Position numbers and translations under genes: made by a program. Shown piece after piece: positions 7,163 through 14,209 of a stretch of 19,114 nucleotides of DNA; the stretch's first letter is position 1; every line of letters starts with the position of its first letter. The notes beneath the pieces are model-generated. The model worked only from the letters and a program-made list of their open reading frames with translations, was not told the DNA's origin and did not search any database. Source of the stretch: JBEKVE01 sp049514335 (GTDB lineage Bacteria > Actinomycetota > Acidimicrobiia > Acidimicrobiales > UBA8190). The stretch covers positions 1 through 19,114 of the forward strand of contig JBEKVE010000041.1 in NCBI GenBank assembly GCA_049514335.1. The letters run 5' to 3'.

Positions 7163-8086
7163 ATGCTTGCCGTGAGCGTCGCCGACCTGCGCAAGTCGTA
7201 CGGGGACCTCCACGCCGTCGACGGCGTCGACTTCGACGTCGAACGGGGCGAGGTCTTCGCCCTGCTCGGTCCGAACGGGGCGGGGAAGACCACTTCGATC
7301 GAGATCCTCGAGGGTTTCCTGCGCCGAGACGGGGGCACGGTGCACGTGCTCGGGCTCGATCCCGGTGACCGACACGAGCAGCGCTCGCTGCGCACCCGCA
7401 TCGGCGTGGTCCTCCAGGAGCTGGCGGTGGAGCCCTATCTGACGGTCCGCCAGGTCCTCATGCGCAATGCCGGTCTCTATCCGTCGCCGCGCCCGGTGGA
7501 CGAGGTGGCGGCGCTCGTGGGCCTGACCGACAAGGTCAACAGCAAGGTGAAGAAGCTCTCAGGTGGACAGCAGCGGCGTCTCGACGTGGGGCTCGGGATC
7601 ATCGGCAACCCTGACCTGCTGTTTCTCGACGAGCCCACCACCGGGCTCGATCCTGCGGCCCGCCGGACGACGTGGGACCTCATCCGCACGTTGTCCTCGG
7701 AGGGGACGACCGTCTTGTTGACCAGTCACTACATGGACGAGGTCGAGGCGCTCGCCCATCGGGCGGCCGTGTTGTCGCGGGGCCGGATCGTGGCGTCGGG
7801 TGAGCCCGCCTCGATCGGCGGGCGCGACCGGGGCGCGGCCACCATCCGCTTCACCCTGCCGACCGGCACGGCCGCCTCGGACCTGCCCGTGGTGCCGTCG
7901 CGGCTGGAAGGAGCCTCCGTCGAGATCAGGACGAGTGACGAGCTGCATGTCCTCGGAGCGCTCGTCAACTGGGCCCTGAACGGGAACGTGGAGCTGGCCG
8001 GCCTCACCGTGGCGCGGGTCACGCTCGAGGATGTCTACCTCGAGCTCACCCAGGGCGCAGACGCCACCTCGGCGGACGCCTCATGA
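7163..8086 (+). CDS. ABC exporter ATPase (DrrA-like), second system
   Basis: A 307-residue nucleotide-binding subunit. Motifs: Walker A GPNGAGKTT (36-44), Q-loop Gln85, canonical signature LSGGQ (132-136), Walker B LLFLDE (152-157), AGLDP-like TGLDP D-loop, and H-loop His189 in TSHYMDE. The C-terminal tail ends in LEDVYLELT, the DrrA-type accessory segment. ATG7163 is preceded by GAGGGGAG at 7151-7158, an excellent ribosome binding site. A longer upstream reading has no such site and is Pro/Gly-rich. The stop overlaps the permease start as ATGA, so subunits are coupled. The leader of about 140 nt after the possible TAGCAT -10 shows no riboswitch that I recognise. It is divergent from a similar exporter operon, but the two ATPases differ clearly in sequence, so this is not a recent duplication. 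Confidence 0.95.
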   Translation: MLAVSVADLRKSYGDLHAVDGVDFDVERGEVFALLGPNGAGKTTSIEILEGFLRRDGGTVHVLGLDPGDRHEQRSLRTRIGVVLQELAVEPYLTVRQVLMRNAGLYPSPRPVDEVAALVGLTDKVNSKVKKLSGGQQRRLDVGLGIIGNPDLLFLDEPTTGLDPAARRTTWDLIRTLSSEGTTVLLTSHYMDEVEALAHRAAVLSRGRIVASGEPASIGGRDRGAATIRFTLPTGTAASDLPVVPSRLEGASVEIRTSDELHVLGALVNWALNGNVELAGLTVARVTLEDVYLELTQGADATSADAS

Positions 8087-8898
8087 GCACGCCCGCTCCG
8101 GCGCCGACCGAGACGGCGCACCGGGCGGAGCCCGGGTCGCTCCGCCTCGTGGCGCACCAGGTCCGTTACGAGCAGCTGTCGTTCTGGGTCAACCGCATCG
8201 GCGCCATCTTCACCGTGGGATTCGCCGTGGTCTTCCTCCTCCTGCTGGGCTCGTCGGCCGGGAATCAGCGCATCAGCTATCTGGGAAACATCAAGCTGAT
8301 CGACTACTACGTGCCCGGCTTCGTGTCCTACGGCGTCATGGCGGCGTGCTTCACGACCTTGAGCATCAACCTGGTGGTGCGGCGCGAGACGGGGTTGCTC
8401 AAACGGTTGCGCCTGACGCCACTGCCGGTGTGGGCACTGCTGTCGGCCATCTTCGTGAGCACCATGATCGTGGCCGGCGCCCAGATCGTGCTCCTTCTTG
8501 TCATCGGGCGGTTCGGCTATAGCGTGCCGTTCCCCCATGACCTGGGCGCGTTCGTGGTGACGCTGGTGGTGGGCATCGTGAGCTTCACGGCCATGGGTGT
8601 GGCGGTGAGCACCATGGTGCCCAACCAGGAGGCCGCCGGGCCGCTCATCAGCACGGTGTTCTTCGTCTTCTTGTTCTTGGCCGGGCTGTGGTTCCCGCTC
8701 AAAGGGAGCTCGGGGCTGGCCAGGTTCTCGGCGTACTTCCCGGTGATCCACTTCCTCCACGCCATCACGGCGAGCTTCGGCGTGATCCCGGGCACGGCAT
8801 CCTGGTCGTGGCACGACATCCTGGTGGTCGCCATCTGGGGCGTGATCGGGGCGGTGGTGGCCTTGCGCCGCTTCCGCTGGGCGCCGAACCGGAGCTGA
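8083..8898 (+). CDS. ABC-2 type exporter permease, second system
   Basis: A 271-residue ABC-2 permease partnering the preceding ATPase; its ATG overlaps the ATPase stop by an ATGA. Six hydrophobic segments are visible at about 40-57, 77-98, 117-141, 155-177, 187-206 and 245-261. RRETGLLKRLRLTPLP (100-115) is the typical cytoplasmic loop of this family, and NQEAAGPLISTVFFVFLF followed by GLWFP (201-205) is the usual region before the last helix. Predicted role is export of a small hydrophobic molecule, drug or lipid; members are often annotated as daunorubicin-resistance-like or multidrug exporters. The substrate cannot be inferred from sequence. Confidence 0.94.
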   Translation: MSTPAPAPTETAHRAEPGSLRLVAHQVRYEQLSFWVNRIGAIFTVGFAVVFLLLLGSSAGNQRISYLGNIKLIDYYVPGFVSYGVMAACFTTLSINLVVRRETGLLKRLRLTPLPVWALLSAIFVSTMIVAGAQIVLLLVIGRFGYSVPFPHDLGAFVVTLVVGIVSFTAMGVAVSTMVPNQEAAGPLISTVFFVFLFLAGLWFPLKGSSGLARFSAYFPVIHFLHAITASFGVIPGTASWSWHDILVVAIWGVIGAVVALRRFRWAPNRS

Positions 8899-8964
8899 GC
8901 GCACCGGACACGCCGCGCCCGGCCGCTCGTTGTGGCGGGGGGGCGTTTCCGCCATGATGCCGGC

Positions 8965-9195
8965 ATGGGTTCGCGTGGCGGGCGGCGCCGCAAACCCCGT
9001 CAGAGGCTGCCCCCGGTTCCGCCCTACATCAAACGGCCCTCAGGGGGTGCCCGCTGGACGTGGCGGCTCGGGGGCCCGATGACCCGGCGCAACGAAGCCG
9101 ATGCCAAGCGGGCCGCGGCCGCCCGCCGGCCCACGGCGCTCGGACGACTCGTCCTGCGGGTGTTGTCCTACCGCCCGGGTGCCTCCGACGCCTGA
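8965..9195 (+). CDS. Small basic protein of unknown function
   Basis: A 76-residue protein that I do not recognise. It has a strongly basic N-terminus (RGGRRRKPRQR, 4-14), a Pro-rich stretch (LPPVPPYIKRP), and a basic/Ala-rich helix-like second half (MTRRNEADAKRAAAARR) before a short hydrophobic patch GRLVLRVL (60-67). Third-position GC is high in the second half, which supports coding. ATG8965 is chosen; no clear Shine-Dalgarno precedes it, and a start 33 nt earlier is also in frame. It ends 10 nt before the convergent sigma-factor stop. Nucleic-acid binding is conceivable from the charge but unproven. Confidence 0.5.
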   Translation: MGSRGGRRRKPRQRLPPVPPYIKRPSGGARWTWRLGGPMTRRNEADAKRAAAARRPTALGRLVLRVLSYRPGASDA

Positions 9196-9205
9196 GGCCC
9201 GACCG

Positions 9206-10105
9206 TCACGTGTCCGACTCCTCGGGGAGGACCGAAGCGGCCACCCTCCGGATGCGCTCAGGGTCACCGATCACATCGATCTCGGTGATGAGACCCTCGG
9301 ACACGGTGAAGGCCATCACCCCGTGCGGCTTTCCGCCCAACGTGATGGCGACGCCGGCAGCTCCGTTCACCACCACGGGATAGAGCACGGCGGCGGGATT
9401 GGCGCCCAACCGGGCCTGCCGGGAAACGGCTTGTGCGCCGCGTACGACGGTGGAGGCTCCGGGGCGACCAGGGCCGAAGTCGGCTCGCAGCACGACATCG
9501 GGGTGGAGCACCCCCACCAGGGCATCGAAATCCCCTCCCCGCGCCGCGGCGAAGAAGGCGTCCACGACCTGGCGTTGGCGGTGAAGGTCAGCGTCGGGGA
9601 CATGGGTTCCGGCCGTCTTCACCCGCCGGCGCCCCCTGCTCGCCAGCTGCCGGGCCGCTGCCGGCGTTCGCCCCAGCATCGGCGCGATCTCGTCGAAGGG
9701 GAGGTCGAACATGTCGTGGAGCACGAACGCCAGACGCTCGGCCGGGGTCAAGGTGTCGAGCACCACCTGGAGAGCGAGGCCGACCGAGTCCGCCAGCAGC
9801 ACCTCCTCGTCGGGGCGATGCCCTCCCTCGGGGCTGATGATGGGATCGGGCAGGTGCACCTTGAGGGGCTCCTCCCGTCGCACCGCTCGTGCCCGGAGCA
9901 CGTTCAGGCACACCCGGGCGACGATCGTCGTCAGCCACCCACCCAGGTTCTCGACGTCATCTGCCCCCGCACGGTTGACCCGTAGCCAGGTGTCCTGGAC
10001 GGCGTCATCAGCCTCGGTGAGAGAGCCCAGCATCCGGTACGCCACGGCGCGCAGATGGCCCCGATGCTCCTCGAACCGAGCGGTCAGCCACTCGACGTCG
10101 TCCAT
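9206..10105 (-). CDS. sigJ-like: SigJ-like ECF sigma factor with SnoaL-like domain
   Basis: A 299-residue group 4 (ECF) sigma factor with a fused C-terminal domain, as in Mycobacterium SigJ and the ECF41/ECF56-type groups. Sigma region 2 covers about 5-75 (AYRMLGSLTEADDAVQDTWLR); region 4 covers about 110-165 (LTPAERLAFVLHDMFDLPFDEIAPMLGRTPAAARQL-type helix-turn-helix). Residues about 175-290 form a SnoaL/NTF2-like domain with VVVNGAAG (244-251) and the closing IGDPERIRRV. In such proteins the tail replaces an anti-sigma factor and modulates activity. The WLPEP and DGGGK/R motifs of classical ECF41 are not seen, so SigJ/ECF56-like is the better label. ATG10105 has GGGAGG 9 nt upstream; ATG10114 would abut it. 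It is divergent from the alcohol dehydrogenase gene. Confidence 0.92.
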   Translation of the reverse strand: MDDVEWLTARFEEHRGHLRAVAYRMLGSLTEADDAVQDTWLRVNRAGADDVENLGGWLTTIVARVCLNVLRARAVRREEPLKVHLPDPIISPEGGHRPDEEVLLADSVGLALQVVLDTLTPAERLAFVLHDMFDLPFDEIAPMLGRTPAAARQLASRGRRRVKTAGTHVPDADLHRQRQVVDAFFAAARGGDFDALVGVLHPDVVLRADFGPGRPGASTVVRGAQAVSRQARLGANPAAVLYPVVVNGAAGVAITLGGKPHGVMAFTVSEGLITEIDVIGDPERIRRVAASVLPEESDT

Positions 10106-10142
10106 CTTCCCCATCCTCCCGTCGCTTCGCTGCCCTCGCAAT

Positions 10143-10169
10143 GACCCTCGAGCGACAGTCGATGTGACA
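10143..10169 (-). promoter_or_regulatory. Candidate SigJ-type promoter of the sigma gene
   Basis: On the minus strand TGTCACA (10169-10163) is followed by exactly 16 nt and then GGTC (10146-10143, GGTCAT in full). The SigJ-dependent promoter described in mycobacteria is, from memory, GTCACA-N16-CGTCCT, and ECF41 promoters use TGTCACA and CGTC. The -35 match is complete and the spacer equal; the -10 differs at its first base. The predicted start leaves a leader of about 30 nt before ATG10105, which suggests autoregulation. Confidence 0.6.
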
Positions 10170-10241
10170 ATCGGGGTGTGGGAGCCGGGTAGGGGAGCGG
10201 CCTCTTCGGGTTGGGTAACGTCGGGTCGGAGAGGAGCCGCT

Positions 10242-11249
10242 GTGCGAGCGATGGTTCTCGAGAGGCCCGGGCCCGTGGAGGACGGCGTCGTGCACGCTGC
10301 CGACGTGCCTGACCCCCGTGCCGAGCCCGGCCAGATCGTGGTGGAGGTCGCCGCGTGCGGCGTGTGCCGCTCCAACCTCCACATGGTGGAGGGCGACTGG
10401 GTCCGCTACGGCGTTCCCGCCTTCATCCCCATCGTCCCCGGCCACGAGGTGGTGGGTCGCGTGGTGGAGATCGGCGACGGCGTGGACGGGATCAGGACGG
10501 GCGACCGTGTGGGTGTCCAGCCACTGTGGTCGACGTGCGGACGGTGCCGGTACTGCCTGTCGGGCCGTGACCAGCTCTGTGCCACCAAGCAGATCACGGG
10601 GGAGACGGTGCACGGCGGCTACGCGCCGTACATGGTGGCCACCGCCGCGCACGCCCATCCTGTTCCCGAAGGGCTCGATGATGCCGAGGCGGCACCGCTT
10701 TTCTGTCCCGGTATCACGGCCTACAACGCCGTGTCGAAGGCGGGCCTGCGCCCCGGCTCGACGGTGGCTCTGTTCGGTGTGGGTGGTGTCGGGCACATGG
10801 TGCTCCAATTCGCAGCGCTCACCGGAGCCGAGGTGTACGCCGTCGCCCGGGCACCGGAGCATCTGGAGCTGGCCCAGGAACTGGGTGCGCACCCCGTCTC
10901 CGCTTCCGAGGCCGAGGCCGTCCTCGCCGCGGCGGGACGCATGGACGCCACCATCGTCTTCGCTCCCTCCGACGAGGCATTCCGCCAAGCGGTGGCGTCC
11001 ACCGTGCCGGGGGGCACGGTCGTGCTGGGTGTCCATGCCCGGGCCCCCGAGCTCCCGTTCGACAGGGAGACGCGGGTGGTCGGCTCCGTGATCGGGTCGC
11101 GCCAGCAGATGCGCGAGGTGCTCGCGCTGGCTGCCGCCGGGAAGGTGCGGGCCGTGTGCGAGCGCTACCCCATGGAGGCGGCGTCCGAGGCGCTCACCCG
11201 CCTCAAGCGGGGAGAGATCCGAGCCAGAGCGGTGCTCGTGTCTGCGTGA
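10242..11249 (+). CDS. Zinc-dependent alcohol dehydrogenase (MDR family)
   Basis: A 335-residue medium-chain dehydrogenase/reductase, normal for the family. Catalytic zinc ligands are Cys42 (CGVCRSN), His68 with Glu69 (PGHEV) and Cys155 (FCPGITAY). The structural zinc lobe is complete: Cys99, Cys102, Cys105 and Cys113 (C-x2-C-x2-C-x7-C). The Rossmann fold has GVGGVG at 179-184. It should oxidise an alcohol or reduce an aldehyde with NAD(P). The usual CRSD after the first zinc cysteine reads CRSN here. GTG10242 has GAGGAG at 10231-10236, 5 nt upstream, so the long upstream in-frame extension, which would run through the antisense of the sigma gene, is rejected. It is divergent from the SigJ-like gene and may be part of its regulon; cofactor preference and substrate are not visible. 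Confidence 0.94.
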   Translation: MRAMVLERPGPVEDGVVHAADVPDPRAEPGQIVVEVAACGVCRSNLHMVEGDWVRYGVPAFIPIVPGHEVVGRVVEIGDGVDGIRTGDRVGVQPLWSTCGRCRYCLSGRDQLCATKQITGETVHGGYAPYMVATAAHAHPVPEGLDDAEAAPLFCPGITAYNAVSKAGLRPGSTVALFGVGGVGHMVLQFAALTGAEVYAVARAPEHLELAQELGAHPVSASEAEAVLAAAGRMDATIVFAPSDEAFRQAVASTVPGGTVVLGVHARAPELPFDRETRVVGSVIGSRQQMREVLALAAAGKVRAVCERYPMEAASEALTRLKRGEIRARAVLVSA

Positions 11250-11264
11250 CCACGACGATCATGT

Positions 11265-11280
11265 CGCCCCGTGCGGGGCG
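11265..11280. terminator. Bidirectional hairpin between convergent genes
   Basis: CGCCCC (11265-11270), loop GTGC and GGGGCG (11275-11280) form a perfect 6-bp GC stem. Outer CAT/ATG pairs can extend it across two mismatches. It lies between the dehydrogenase stop (11249) and the stop of the minus-strand gene (11294). Confidence 0.5.
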
Positions 11281-11293
11281 TGATGCGGCGCGG

Positions 11294-11686
11294 TCAGCCC
11301 ACCATGGTCCGAATCTGCGTGACGATCTTGTCCTCGATCTCGAGGTTCCATGCCGTCTCGGCCACGTCGACGACCAGGAAGAGATCGGAGATGAGCAGCG
11401 TTTCGACAGCGGCCACTGCCAGATGCTGCAGCCACTTGCCGATGCCGACCCGGACCGTGAAGTCACTGGGGTCGCCGGAGATGAGGACTGACAGTGCACG
11501 ATCGGCATCCACGATGCCGCGTAGGAATCCCCCCTTCTTGGCCTGGATGACCGTGCCGTGCGGACTCGGGGTCGAGGTCTGCACCGTAAACCCGTCGGAC
11601 TGCAGGTACTGCTCGATCTTCTGCTGCAATCCGGCCAGGTCGGTCCCCTTGCCCTGGAAATGCAGGACCTTTTCGCCGATCGTCAT
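11294..11686 (-). CDS. Conserved-looking protein of unknown function
   Basis: A 130-residue protein I cannot name. The N-terminal half (1-80) looks like an alpha/beta domain: VLHFQGKGTDLAGLQQKIEQYLQSDGF (8-33) is strand plus helix, followed by TVIQAKKGGFLRGIVDADRALSVLISG (45-71). After a GIGKWLQH motif (81-88) comes a moderately hydrophobic stretch AVAAVETLLISDLFLVVDVA (90-109) that may lie on or in the membrane, then a polar tail. I have a loose memory of uncharacterised proteins with a similar G-x-G-K-W plus hydrophobic helix ending, but no function is attached to them. ATG11686 is favoured by AGGAG 5-6 nt upstream, over an in-frame Pro-rich extension. It converges on the dehydrogenase and appears to be a single-gene unit. 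Confidence 0.75.
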   Translation of the reverse strand: MTIGEKVLHFQGKGTDLAGLQQKIEQYLQSDGFTVQTSTPSPHGTVIQAKKGGFLRGIVDADRALSVLISGDPSDFTVRVGIGKWLQHLAVAAVETLLISDLFLVVDVAETAWNLEIEDKIVTQIRTMVG

Positions 11687-12023
11687 GTCGTCTCCTGTGG
11701 CGGCGAGATGGAGGGCCGTGCGCCCAGCGTCTGCCGGTGTCGTGGGTGGTGGCGGCCGATGGTAGTGGTCGGGACGGTCCAATACGCCGCGGCGTCAACC
11801 CTGGAGCACAGTGCGTGGGAGCCGCAAACGGTGGGATCCGTTCGATCCCTACAGGCTCAGTCCCACTGCTCGGGCGGCCAATCCGAACCCGGCAGGCGCA
11901 AGGCTGGCTCGGGCGAGAAACAGGCGATGAGTCGTGTCGACACCGGCGACGATGCGTCGTCCCGGCGCGATGAGGTCTCCTCGGTGCCTGCGCGGCGCCG
12001 GGGCGCCGTGGTGAGCGTGGCCG
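11687..12023. other. Intergenic stretch with no convincing gene
   Basis: Open frames exist here on both strands but are Arg/Ser/Pro-rich, mutually overlapping and lack ribosome binding sites. The only structure seen is a short hairpin GGGATC-N5-GATCCC (11833-11849). The 3' part presumably holds the promoter of the 130-residue gene; I could not find a well-spaced pair of hexamers. Confidence 0.5.
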
Positions 12024-12176
12024 TCACCGCCCGCCACCGAGGTCGGCGTGGACGTTGGCGAGTGCACTGCGAAGGAACTGGATCCACAGCGGAGCGGCGT
12101 CGATCACGTTCCGCCTGATCCATGAGTCCACGGCTTTCGTGCCGGCCGGGACCGGCTGACCCTGCACCATCGTCAT
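12024..12176 (-). CDS. Tentative microprotein
   Basis: A possible 50-residue protein starting MTMVQGQPVP. The middle part reads TKAVDSWIRRNVIDAAPLWIQFLRSALANVHADL, a plausible amphipathic helix pair, and is the only stretch in this region that looks protein-like. AGGGGGA lies 3 nt before ATG12176 and 9 nt before ATG12170, so the second ATG may be used (48 residues). A good -35/-10 pair lies about 100 nt upstream. I do not recognise a family and no function can be proposed. Confidence 0.4.
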   Translation of the reverse strand: MTMVQGQPVPAGTKAVDSWIRRNVIDAAPLWIQFLRSALANVHADLGGGR

Positions 12177-12277
12177 CGTCCCCCTGCGTGTCACACAGGG
12201 CCGTGCCACCCCAGGCTGCGGTGCACGCTCCCTCGCTTCGCACCAGCCACATCCATCACATACACCTCAGGCGCAAC

Positions 12278-12306
12278 ATCCTTCCTTCGCGGCAAAGGCC
12301 TGTCAA
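12278..12306 (-). promoter_or_regulatory. Candidate promoter with consensus -35
   Basis: On the minus strand TTGACA (12306-12301), a perfect housekeeping -35, is followed after 17 nt by AAGGAT (12283-12278), a 3/6 match to the -10. It points toward the tentative microprotein at 12176-12024 and would give a leader of about 95 nt. Confidence 0.4.
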
Positions 12307-12471
12307 GAGGTTTTTGTTGCCGTTCGATTACGCACGATCGCCGTGCACGCCAGCGAGTGCCGCGCCCAGCCCGGGCATGCGCGGCATCCGATGCGCCTGC
12401 TGTCTGCTGCGTCTGCAGGCTGTCGCGCACACGTGATGCGCATGCTGATCGCAGCGCGTGCAGGGGGACCG

Positions 12472-12529
12472 GTTCTCTGTCCGCATGACGTGCGGGCCGG
12501 TACTGTGCACAGGCGGATCGACAGAGAAC
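12472..12529. promoter_or_regulatory. Inverted repeat upstream of the chitinase-like gene
   Basis: GTTCTCTGTC (12472-12481) is repeated as its exact reverse complement GACAGAGAAC (12520-12529), 38 nt apart. Between the arms lies a second perfect palindrome CTGTGCACAG (12503-12512). The block ends 46 nt before the start codon, a position that fits operators over a promoter. It does not match the DasR or chitinase direct-repeat boxes known from Streptomyces. Confidence 0.45.
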
Positions 12530-12575
12530 GCGCAGCTGTCGCTCCGCAGGCACTCGACACGGCGGGAGGAACGCA

Positions 12576-13589
12576 ATGGCTCTGCGCCACCGGTGGCTTC
12601 GGGGCGGGGCGACCCTTGGGATGCTCGCCGCACTGTGCGGACTGTCGCTCGTGACGATCGCCGTGGCGACGACTCCGGTGGTGGCGCAGGCGTCGACCCA
12701 GCCGGTGGAGATGGCGGCACCGTACGAGTACCTCGGCTGGGGGAACCCGCAGCCGCCCACCGAGGTGATGGCGTCGACGGGGGTCGAGGACCTCACCTTG
12801 GCCTTCATCCTCTCCAAAGGCTCGTGCAACCCCACGTGGGACGGGTCGCGGCCGCTCATCGGAGGCGCCGACGAGGCCGCTATCGCCTCCATCAGGGCCG
12901 CAGGCGGTGACGTGGACGTGTCCTTCGGCGGCTGGAGCGGCAAGAAGCTCGGCGTGTCGTGCAAGACCCCCACCGCACTGGCGGCCGCCTACGAGAAAGT
13001 TGTGAGCGCGGACGCCCTCCATGCCATCGACATCGACATCGAGCACACCGAGATCGCCAGCGCCAAGGTCCGCGCCCGTGTCATCGATGCGCTCGCCCTC
13101 GTGCGCAGAGCGGATCCGGGCTTGGAGATCTCGATCACGTTCGGGACCGACGAGAATGGTCCGAACAACCAGGGCCGGAGTCTCATCGCCGATGCGGCCG
13201 CCATCGGCTTCGCTCCCGACGCGTGGACGATCATGCCCTTCGACTTCGGCGCCGCCGTCAGCGATATGGCCGCCGTATCGATCGAGGCCGTGAACGGCCT
13301 CGCCGTCGACCTCGCCGGTGCGTACCACCAGTCCGACGCTGCCGCCTACCGACAGATCGGCATCTCGTCCATGGACGGCCACACCGACGAAGCGGACGAA
13401 TCAGTGAGCGTGGCTGATTTCGACACCCTCTTGTCGTTCGCCCAGACCGTTCACCTGGCCCGCCTGACATTCTGGTCGGTGAACCGGGACCGTCCATGTG
13501 CGGGCATGGACACGAGCTCCGACAGCTGCAGCGGCATCGCACAACAGCCGTATGCCTTCACCGACGTCATCGCCCGCTACCACGGCTGA
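12576..13589 (+). CDS. Secreted GH18/chitinase-like protein
   Basis: A 337-residue protein with a signal peptide (about 1-38: basic MALRHRWLRG, then a hydrophobic core, cleavage near VAQA). The mature domain looks like bacterial GH18 chitinases: a YLGWGN start, the SFGGW strand (116-120), AIDIDIEHTE (150-159) matching the D-x-x-D-x-D-x-E catalytic motif with Asp152, Asp154 and Glu156, a TIMPFDFG strand, and a C-terminal FWSVNRDRPC that resembles the FWSLNRD motif of actinobacterial chitinases. It would act outside the cell on chitin-like beta-1,4-GlcNAc polymers, although substrate cannot be proven and some GH18 proteins have other roles. No carbohydrate-binding module is present. ATG12576 has GGGAGGA 5 nt upstream. 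It is monocistronic, with an inverted repeat in its promoter region. Confidence 0.85.
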   Translation: MALRHRWLRGGATLGMLAALCGLSLVTIAVATTPVVAQASTQPVEMAAPYEYLGWGNPQPPTEVMASTGVEDLTLAFILSKGSCNPTWDGSRPLIGGADEAAIASIRAAGGDVDVSFGGWSGKKLGVSCKTPTALAAAYEKVVSADALHAIDIDIEHTEIASAKVRARVIDALALVRRADPGLEISITFGTDENGPNNQGRSLIADAAAIGFAPDAWTIMPFDFGAAVSDMAAVSIEAVNGLAVDLAGAYHQSDAAAYRQIGISSMDGHTDEADESVSVADFDTLLSFAQTVHLARLTFWSVNRDRPCAGMDTSSDSCSGIAQQPYAFTDVIARYHG

Positions 13590-13685
13590 GGGACCGACGC
13601 CGAAGGCAGCTTCCGAGAGTCCACCACCGAAGGCCGGCCGCTTCGCCACTTCGTGCCCGATGAACGCAGCCCTTTGGGCAACGGC

Positions 13686-13704
13686 GATCCTCGGACGCAG
13701 GATC
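13686..13704. terminator. Weak hairpin between convergent genes
   Basis: GATCCT (13686-13691) pairs with AGGATC (13699-13704) around a 7-nt loop. It lies between the chitinase-like stop and, overlapping by two bases, the stop of the minus-strand orphan gene. No T-tract follows on either strand. Confidence 0.28.
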
Positions 13705-14119
13705 AGACTCGATACTCGCCGATGATGCGCTGAAGGCCTTCTTCAATGCCGCTCGTGCGACGCTTCTGAAGCAACTCGGCGGTGGTGACTTCAAAGTCGC
13801 CCGGTGCGCTCCACCGCCCGTTGGACAACAGGTAGATCGGCCGACTTCCCGCCTGCCCGTGCATGTGAGTCACGATACTTCCCGCTTTCCAGCCAGCCTT
13901 CTTGCGTTTGTAGAAGGATCCGTATGGCTTGATGAGAGTGCCGTTTGGCCAATCCTGCGATTTCAACACTTTCAAGGCTTGCAAGCGAAGGGACTCAATG
14001 CGTTCAAGGCGGACCGCGAGCTCATCTCTGGCCCGGCGCTCTTCCTGCCGATCCTGGGCGGCCTGAATTCGCACCTTCTCGCGCTCTCTTGCTGCAGCAG
14101 CACGCTCGGCTCTTCCCAT
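13703..14119 (-). CDS. Orphan protein with N-terminal coiled coil
   Basis: A 138-residue protein without a recognised family. Residues about 2-55 are almost entirely charged and Ala/Leu-rich (RAERAAAAREREKVR, ERRARDELAVRLERIESLRLQAL) and should form a long helix or coiled coil. The C-terminal part is globular-looking: DWPNGTLIKPYGSFYKRKKAGWKAG (56-80), then SIVTHMHGQAGSRPIYLLSNGRW (81-103), which reads as strands of a small beta domain. The base composition is lower in GC than upstream genes. ATG14119 lacks a Shine-Dalgarno, but TAGGCT lies 6 nt before it, so the message may be leaderless. It lies on the 3' side of tRNA-Gly, a common place for acquired genes. Function unknown. Confidence 0.7.
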   Translation of the reverse strand: MGRAERAAAAREREKVRIQAAQDRQEERRARDELAVRLERIESLRLQALKVLKSQDWPNGTLIKPYGSFYKRKKAGWKAGSIVTHMHGQAGSRPIYLLSNGRWSAPGDFEVTTAELLQKRRTSGIEEGLQRIIGEYRV

Positions 14120-14209
14120 CAGCCAAGCCTACAAACAGGCAGGGATTAGGGCTAGCAAGAGGAGACCACCAAGGGCCGAATCACCGCTTCCCCGTCGTAT
14201 GAGACAGGG

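Noticed and set aside
9711..10241. N-terminal extension of the alcohol dehydrogenase
   Set aside because: It is antisense to the sigma gene. The family starts at GTG10242, which has a good ribosome binding site.
11833..11849. GGGATC-N5-GATCCC hairpin that looks like a tRNA T-arm
   Set aside because: No acceptor stem or anticodon arm can be found around it, so it is not a tRNA or a recognisable remnant.
12303..13382. Minus-strand open frame of 359 codons
   Set aside because: It is antisense to the secreted chitinase-like gene, which has a signal peptide and catalytic motif. Its His/Gly/Arg composition is a shadow pattern.
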